From Streptantibioticus silvisoli (lineage in GTDB: Bacteria > Actinomycetota > Actinomycetes > Streptomycetales > Streptomycetaceae), in assembly GCF_027947535.2 (NCBI RefSeq), contig NZ_JAAGKO020000009.1, positions 1-64,000 of the forward strand: a DNA stretch of 64,000 bases, read 5' to 3'. Below are positions 56,714 to 64,000 of this stretch, one piece after another. The translations under genes were made by a program, and so were the position numbers. Under the pieces are notes generated by a model. That model was not told where the DNA came from. It made no database searches and worked only from the letters and a program-made list of their open reading frames with translations. Numbering within the stretch: the first letter of the stretch is position 1; each line of letters starts with the position of its first letter.

Positions 56714-56757
56714 CGAATGCCGCGCCTCCCAGGCTAGAGCCTGGCAGACGCGGCATT
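56714..56757. terminator. Hairpin between ftsH and folE
   Basis: GAATGCCGCG pairs with CGCGGCATTC around an inner CCAGGCTAGAGCCTGG dyad. It lies between the ftsH stop and the folE start, so it may end ftsH mRNA or divide expression. No T-run is present. Confidence 0.6.
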
Positions 56758-56782
56758 CATTCCGGTACCGCTACCGGGGAGG

Positions 56783-58840
<2,058 letters not shown>

Positions 58841-58922
58841 CCATGCGGGGCGTCGCCGCCCCGTCCCTCCTGCCACAGTGAGAGCACCTCGGCCCGGATG
58901 AGCCGCTGTGCGTCAGCTAGGT

Positions 58923-58952
58923 GTTATAGCCCGACCTTCGGACGGTACCTCA
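58923..58952 (-). promoter_or_regulatory. Candidate ftsH promoter
   Basis: On the gene strand TGAGGT, 18 bases, TATAAC could be a -35/-10 pair, about 50-80 bases before the likely start. The -35 is weak. This is inference from pattern. Confidence 0.35.
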
Positions 58953-59072
58953 GCATTGTCGCTCGTAGCCGCCGAGGACCGTTAACAAACCCCTCTTCCC
59001 TAGCTCCAACGGCGAGAAACCGCGTTCGGTTCCGGACGGCATCCGAATGGCGGTCGGCCGGCGGAGCCGGGG

Positions 59073-59627
59073 TCAGCCCCCGTAGACGTGCGGGGCGAGC
59101 GTCCCGACGAACGGGAGGTTGCGGTACTTCTCGGCATAATCCAGCCCGTAACCGACGACGAACTCGTTGGGAATGTCGAATCCCACGTACTTGACGTCGA
59201 TGGCGACCTTGGCCGCCTCCGGCTTGCGCAGCAGGGTGCAGACCTGGAGCGAGGCGGGGCCGCGCGAGGTGAGGTTGGACAGCAGCCACGACAGGGTCAG
59301 GCCGGAGTCGATGATGTCCTCGACGATCAGCACGTGGCGGCCGACGATGTCGGTGTCGAGGTCCTTCAGAATCCGCACCACGCCGGAGGACTTGGTGCCC
59401 GCCCCGTAGGAGGAGATCGCCATCCAGTCCATGGTGAGCGGCGAGGCCAGGGCACGTGCCAGGTCCGCCATGACCATGACGGCGCCCTTGAGCACCCCGA
59501 TGATCAGCAGGTCCCGTCCCGCGTAGTCCTGGTCGATCGCGCCCGCCAGTTCGGCGAGTTTCGCGTCGATCTCTTCTTTCGTGATGAGTACCTTCTCAAG
59601 GTCGGCACTCATGTCCGTCTCGTTCAC
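59073..59627 (-). CDS. hpt: Hypoxanthine phosphoribosyltransferase
   Basis: Hpt joins hypoxanthine or guanine to PRPP. The product is 184 residues from GTG of [12 protein letters not shown], with AGGAAG upstream; ATG at 59645 is another option. Visible are [25 protein letters not shown] loop [18 protein letters not shown] (near 103), [25 protein letters not shown] (near 152). It lies between tilS and ftsH. Confidence 0.95.
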   Translation of the reverse strand: MNETDMSADLEKVLITKEEIDAKLAELAGAIDQDYAGRDLLIIGVLKGAVMVMADLARALASPLTMDWMAISSYGAGTKSSGVVRILKDLDTDIVGRHVLIVEDIIDSGLTLSWLLSNLTSRGPASLQVCTLLRKPEAAKVAIDVKYVGFDIPNEFVVGYGLDYAEKYRNLPFVGTLAPHVYGG

Positions 59628-59673
59628 CCCGGCTACTTCCTGCATGGCCCTGACGGCTCGGAACGTCGTTCAG

Positions 59674-60963
59674 TCATTCGGCGGTTGCGCGCCGGAAGAC
59701 CAGTTTGCCATCCGTCCTCAGAGCGACGACGCCCCCGGGCAGGTTCAACGGCCCCTGGCCCCGCCAGTCGGTGAGCAGCCGGTCGGTCTCCTCGACGTGC
59801 CGGGCGAACAGCGAGCCGCCGGGACAGCCCGCGGACACCGCCGCCGACCGGATCACCCGGCGCCGCACGGCGGGCGGCAGCGGGCGCAGCCGGGCGACCG
59901 CCAGCGCGCCGTCCGGGTCGCCGTCGACCGCCGCGTCCCGGCCGGCCGAGGCGGCCCACTGGTCGAGGGCGTCGGCGTCGTCGCGGAACAGCTGGGCGGT
60001 GCGGGCCAGCGAGGCCACCACGCCGCGGCCCAGCGACTTCTCCAGCACCGGCAGCGCCTCGTGCCGCACCCGGGCCCGGGTGTAGGCGGGATCGGCGTTG
60101 TGCGGGTCCTCCCAGACGTCGATGCCCTGCACCAGGCACGCCTTGCGGGTGGTGTCGCGGTCCAGCAGCAGCAGCGGGCGCCGGTAGCGGCCGCCGGGGC
60201 CGGAGACGGCGGCCATGCCGGACAGCGACCGGGTGCCGGAGCCGCGGGCCAGGCCCAGCAGCACGGTCTCCGCCTGGTCGTCGCGGGTGTGCCCGAGCAG
60301 CACGGCGGCGGCGCCCAGCGTGGTGGCGGCCGACTCCAGCGCGGCGTAGCGGGCGTCGCGGGCGGCCGCCTCCGGACCGCCCTGGCGGCCCACGGTGACG
60401 CCGACCGCCTCGACCGGGTCCAGGCCCAGGTCGCGCAGCCGGTCGGCCACGTCGAGCGCGCGGGCGGCGGAGCCGGACTGGAGTCCGTGGTCGACGGTGA
60501 CGGCGCCGGCCCGCACTCCGGCGCGGGCGGCTTCGAAGGCCAGGGCGGCGGCCAGCGCCATCGAGTCGGCGCCGCCGCTGCACGCGGCGAGCACCAGGGG
60601 GCGTTCGGGGCCCGGCGCGGGGCGGTCCGCGGTGCGGCGGCGCATGGCGATGACAGCGGAGCGCGCGGGGCCCGGCGGGTCGGGCTGCTCGGCGACCGGG
60701 GCCGGGGCGAGCGGGGCGGCACCGGGCGGGCCGGCATACGTCACACCGGACAGCGATCGGGCGGCGGACCGCGCGCCGGAGCGCGGACCGGCACCGCGGG
60801 GCACGCCGGCGTGCGGAGCGTCGGCGTGCGGGACGCCGGCGTCCTCGCCGAACAGCACGCCCGTGTGGCGGGCGTCCTGTTCGGCCAGGACGTCGCGGAC
60901 GACGTCGTGGAGTACGCGGCGGACCGCCAGGCGTATCGCGGCGACCGCGGGATGAGGACCCAT
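59674..60963 (-). CDS. tilS: tRNA(Ile)-lysidine synthetase TilS with N-terminal insert
   Basis: TilS makes lysidine at the tRNA-Ile CAU wobble base. The product is 429 residues. [21 protein letters not shown] begins it, with GGAGG eight bases upstream. The PP-loop [14 protein letters not shown] normally follows within 20 residues; here about 80 extra residues ([24 protein letters not shown]) stand between. Later marks [31 protein letters not shown] and [19 protein letters not shown] are intact. It is next to hpt. Confidence 0.93.
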   Translation of the reverse strand: MGPHPAVAAIRLAVRRVLHDVVRDVLAEQDARHTGVLFGEDAGVPHADAPHAGVPRGAGPRSGARSAARSLSGVTYAGPPGAAPLAPAPVAEQPDPPGPARSAVIAMRRRTADRPAPGPERPLVLAACSGGADSMALAAALAFEAARAGVRAGAVTVDHGLQSGSAARALDVADRLRDLGLDPVEAVGVTVGRQGGPEAAARDARYAALESAATTLGAAAVLLGHTRDDQAETVLLGLARGSGTRSLSGMAAVSGPGGRYRRPLLLLDRDTTRKACLVQGIDVWEDPHNADPAYTRARVRHEALPVLEKSLGRGVVASLARTAQLFRDDADALDQWAASAGRDAAVDGDPDGALAVARLRPLPPAVRRRVIRSAAVSAGCPGGSLFARHVEETDRLLTDWRGQGPLNLPGGVVALRTDGKLVFRRATAE

Positions 60964-61153
60964 GTCCATTCCCTCCATGAGATCCCCGCGTACCCCGGAC
61001 TGGGCGGAGGGCGGCAGGGCAGTGCGATGACGGAGCGTATCTGGATGGTGACAGATATCGCCTGTTACCCGAGCATCGCACGCCCACCCCTCCGTCATGG
61101 TCCCTCGGAAGGGTGAAACCGGGGAAACCTGGAGGGGCGGGGGGAGCGGCGGT

Positions 61154-62308
61154 TCAGCTGTCGGTGTGCCGGTGCACCCGGGTGATCCAGTCCGCCGGTT
61201 TGGCGATCTCAGCCTTGGTGGGCAGCGTGTTGGGCGAGGTCCACACCCGGTTGAAGCCGTCCATGCCGACCTCGTCGACCACGGCGCGCACGAAGCGTTC
61301 GCCGTCGCGGTACTGGCGCAGCTTGGCGTCCAGGCCGAGCAGCCGGCGCAGCGCCTGGTCCAGGCGGCCGGCCCCGCTGGCGCGGCGCTGCTGGAACTTC
61401 TCCCGGATCTCGGCGACCGACGGCACGATCTGCGGGCCGACACCGTCCATGACGAAGTCCGCGTGGCCCTCCAGAAGCGACATCACCGCGGTCAGACGGC
61501 TGAGGATCTCGCGCTGCGCGGGGGTCTGGACGACCTCCATCATGCTGAGGTTCTCGTCCGTGCCGCTGTCCTCGGAACGGCCGCCGACCAGGGACTGCGC
61601 GGCCTTGGTGACCCGCTCCAGCAGGTTGGCGGGGTCGATGTCGGTCTGGGCGAGGAACCCGTGGATCTCGCCCTCCAGGTGGTCGCGCAGCCACGGCACG
61701 GCGGTGAACTGCGTGCGGTGCGTCTCCTCGTGCAGGCAGACCCACAACCGGAAGTCGTGCGGGTCGACCTCCAGCTCCCGCTCGACGTGCACGATGTTGG
61801 GCGCGACCAGCAGCAGCCGGCCGGTGCGCGGCCCGCCGGGGGCCGCGGTGGCGGAACCGGCGGGCAGGTCCCGGGTGTTCGGGGCGAACGTCTCGTACTG
61901 GCCCAGGACCCGGGAGGACATGAACGACAGCAGCGCGCCGACCTCGACGCCGGTGACCTTGCCGCCGACGGTGCCCAGCACGGCGCCGCCGGCGGTGGCG
62001 GAGCGGCGGGCCTGCATCTTGTCGGTCAGGGGCTTGAGGATCTCGCGGAACCCGGCCACGTTGGCCTTGATCCAGCCGGCCCGGTCGACCACCAGGACCG
62101 GGGTGTCGGGCGCCTCGGCGGCGTCCGGGCCGTACATCCGGCTGTAGGCCCTGACGTGTTCCTCCGCCGACTTCGCGTGCCGGCGCAACTCCCCCACCAC
62201 GGCACGCGCCTCGTCGCGGCTGACTTCCGGGCCCGGCCGGACCAGCCGGGTCGCGGTCGCCACCGCGAGGTTCCAGTCGACCATCTCCGCTCCACCGATG
62301 CTCGTCAT
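61154..62308 (-). CDS. Zincin-like metallopeptidase (DUF of F420-associated type)
   Basis: The product is 384 residues from [16 protein letters not shown]. The zinc motif is [28 protein letters not shown] (HExxH, near 197). The N-terminal half has [22 protein letters not shown] and the pre-catalytic [22 protein letters not shown]. Related proteins are annotated as zinc-dependent metalloproteases or F420-biosynthesis-associated proteins; substrate unknown. It precedes tilS. Confidence 0.88.
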   Translation of the reverse strand: MTSIGGAEMVDWNLAVATATRLVRPGPEVSRDEARAVVGELRRHAKSAEEHVRAYSRMYGPDAAEAPDTPVLVVDRAGWIKANVAGFREILKPLTDKMQARRSATAGGAVLGTVGGKVTGVEVGALLSFMSSRVLGQYETFAPNTRDLPAGSATAAPGGPRTGRLLLVAPNIVHVERELEVDPHDFRLWVCLHEETHRTQFTAVPWLRDHLEGEIHGFLAQTDIDPANLLERVTKAAQSLVGGRSEDSGTDENLSMMEVVQTPAQREILSRLTAVMSLLEGHADFVMDGVGPQIVPSVAEIREKFQQRRASGAGRLDQALRRLLGLDAKLRQYRDGERFVRAVVDEVGMDGFNRVWTSPNTLPTKAEIAKPADWITRVHRHTDS

Positions 62309-62411
62309 GGCTTCACCGTACGTGGAAGTCGGCCGATCCGGGCCGCCCGGCACCGGTTTCCGGGTTTTACCGGGGTCGCCGGGCGGCCCGACGCGATGTC
62401 ACCCGTCCGGC

Positions 62412-63980
62412 TCAGCGGCAGCCGCAGTTGGTGACCGCGGAGGCGAGCCGGTCCAGGGCGGCCATCGCGGCGTCGGCGTCGGTGGTGCCGGAGGTCATGA
62501 AGGCGAAGTCCAGCAGCCGCCCGTCGGCGTCGACGACGGTGCCGGCGAGGGTGTTGACGCCGGTGAGGGTGCCGGTCTTGGCGCGGACCAGGCCGGCAGC
62601 GCCGGAGGGGTCGCCGCCGGCCTTGGCGCCGGTGTCCTCGGCGGACTGGAAGCGGTCGCTGAGGGTGCCGGTGAAGCCGGCGACCGGCAGGCCGCTGAGG
62701 ACCGGGCGCAGCTCGGGGTGGCCGGGCCGGCCGGCGGTGAGCAGCAGCCGGGCGAGGAGGTCGGGGGTGAGCCGGTCCTCGCGGTCCAGGCCGCTGCCGT
62801 CGTGGAAGGCGGTGCCGGCCATCGGCATGCCCAGCTTGGTCAGCACCGAGCGGACGGCCTGGCCGGCGCCGGTGAACGTGACGGGCTTGCCGGTGGCGAT
62901 GGCGGCCTGCCTGCCGAGCGCCTCGGCGATGTCGTTGTCGCTGTTGGTCAGCATCCGCTCCACCAGCGCGGACAGCGGCATGGAGTCGACCTCGGCGAGC
63001 TGCGCCTCGCGGCCGGCCGGCGCGGTTCCGGGGCGGACGGCGGTGACGGTGACGCCGCGGACGTCCAGCAGCTTGGCGAAGGTCTCGGCTGCGGACTTCG
63101 CCGGGTCGGCGTAGCGCGGGGCGTCCTCGGTGGAGTTCGGGTCGGTCCGGCCCTCGTCGGCCATGAGGGCGGTGACGGCGGCGAGGTTGTCGTTGACGCC
63201 TATCGGGTGCAGGAGCGGGCCGGTGAAGCGGGAGGTGTCGTAGGACAGGGTGACGTGCCGGGTGCCGCGGTCGTGCAGCGCCCGGACGGTGCGGTCGGCC
63301 AGGGTGGCCAGCGAGGCCGGGGTGGCGTCGGGGTCGGCGCCGGCCGGGGTGGGGGCGGCGGTCAGCGTCGGGTCGCCGCCGCCGACCAGCACGACGGAGC
63401 CCTTGGCGCGGCCGGGGACGACGACGGTGGGGATGCGGTAGTCGGCGCCGCGGCTCTCCAGGGCGGCGACCGCGGTGGCGATCTTGGTGGTCGACGCGGG
63501 CGCGGACGCGCCGGCGGCGTCGTGGCCGTAGAGCAGGGCTCCGGTGGTGGCGTCCAGGACCGCGCCGGTGCTGTGCTTGCCGAGGGCGGAGTCGTCGAAG
63601 AGCGGTGACAGCGCGTCGGTCAGTCCGCTGCCGGTCGGTCCGGGGGCAGCCGCCTGGGTGGTCACGGCGGCGCCCGGGCCGAGGCCGGCCAGTACGGCGG
63701 GCGCCGGGGGCACGGCGGGGGTGCGGCGACCGGGCGGGGCGGGGGCGGCGGCCGGGCGGCCGGCGGCGAAGGAGCGTTCCGCGACGCGCTGACCGCCGCT
63801 CCAGGGGCCGGCGACGGCGACCGCGACCAGGGCGGCGACCAGGCCCGTCGCGGTGGCGACCGCGGTGAACCCGCCCCGTTCGGCCAGGGTCCGCCACTCC
63901 GCCCGGCCCACCGCCCGGGTGACCGTCCGGGTGGCCGCCTGGGCGGCTTCCTGTGCGACCCGGGGCAACGCGAAGCGCAC
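62412..63980 (-). CDS. dacB: D-alanyl-D-alanine carboxypeptidase/endopeptidase (PBP4 type)
   Basis: This penicillin-binding protein trims cell-wall peptides. The product is 522 residues. A membrane span near residues 36-60 (FTAVATATGLVAALVAVAVAGPW) anchors it; a Pro/Ala linker follows. The SxxK motif is in SAPASTTKIATA (near 163), SxN is LTNSDNDIAEAL (near 333), and KTG is LVRAKTGTLTGVNTLAG (near 470). GTG start at 63980 is 20 bases from the window edge; GAGGAGAGG is just upstream, so the gene is probably complete. Confidence 0.94.
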   Translation of the reverse strand: MRFALPRVAQEAAQAATRTVTRAVGRAEWRTLAERGGFTAVATATGLVAALVAVAVAGPWSGGQRVAERSFAAGRPAAAPAPPGRRTPAVPPAPAVLAGLGPGAAVTTQAAAPGPTGSGLTDALSPLFDDSALGKHSTGAVLDATTGALLYGHDAAGASAPASTTKIATAVAALESRGADYRIPTVVVPGRAKGSVVLVGGGDPTLTAAPTPAGADPDATPASLATLADRTVRALHDRGTRHVTLSYDTSRFTGPLLHPIGVNDNLAAVTALMADEGRTDPNSTEDAPRYADPAKSAAETFAKLLDVRGVTVTAVRPGTAPAGREAQLAEVDSMPLSALVERMLTNSDNDIAEALGRQAAIATGKPVTFTGAGQAVRSVLTKLGMPMAGTAFHDGSGLDREDRLTPDLLARLLLTAGRPGHPELRPVLSGLPVAGFTGTLSDRFQSAEDTGAKAGGDPSGAAGLVRAKTGTLTGVNTLAGTVVDADGRLLDFAFMTSGTTDADAAMAALDRLASAVTNCGCR

Positions 63981-64000
63981 CCTCGACCACCTCTCCTCGC

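Overview
The window is high-GC actinobacterial chromosome. Gene content, gene order and GTG/TTG start use point to Streptomyces or a close relative: an ilvD end, radA and disA, mutY, the sigE-cseABC cell-envelope stress operon, clpC and lsr2, a panC-nadB-nadC-coaX run, a nuoD-type gene, the folate genes, ftsH, hpt, tilS and a PBP4-type dacB. Most of it is conserved core. The strain-specific parts are a toxin-antitoxin-like pair, an island carrying two insertion sequences between radA and disA, and many short intergenic repeat clusters. All calls were made by reading the sequence; no database search was run.

Layout. 0-5.5 kb: small membrane protein, methyltransferase, ilvD, a TetR regulator and a TIM-barrel isomerase. 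5.5-6.9 kb: a MerR/DUF433 plus DUF5615 pair whose toxin-like partner has a long basic Pro/Thr tail. 7.2-12.8 kb: a Ppx/GppA phosphatase, a Cys-rich protein, a fused sigma/anti-sigma/BACON-like membrane protein, and radA. 13.0-17.0 kb: an island of an IS5-type element, an alpha/beta hydrolase with a divergent TetR regulator and two palindromic operators, and a second decayed IS. 17.3-24.1 kb: disA, a secreted-type protein, mutY, sigE-cseA-cseB-cseC, then a run of 37 G. 24.3-31.8 kb: MFS exporter, clpC, lsr2, GNAT acetyltransferase, BlaI-like repressor, small membrane protein. 32-38.5 kb: a minus-strand DUF2520-panC-nadB-nadC-coaX operon whose genes all overlap at start/stop codons. 38.7-44.1 kb: aldolase, a two-component system, and a MidA/NDUFAF7-type methyltransferase directly before a solitary NuoD. 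44.4-49.4 kb: a coiled-coil membrane protein and a glycine-betaine-type ABC importer. 49.7-56.7 kb: folK, folB, folP and folE with a lysyl-phosphatidylglycerol-synthase-like membrane protein and an exported esterase between folP and folE. 56.8-64.0 kb: ftsH, hpt, tilS, a zincin-like protein and dacB.

The points most worth a second look are the methyltransferase/NuoD pair, because the arginine methylated in the mitochondrial homologue is conserved; the island that splits radA from disA; the sigma/anti-sigma fusion; the G37 tract; and the repeat clusters, each with its own unit, that sit almost only in gaps between operons.
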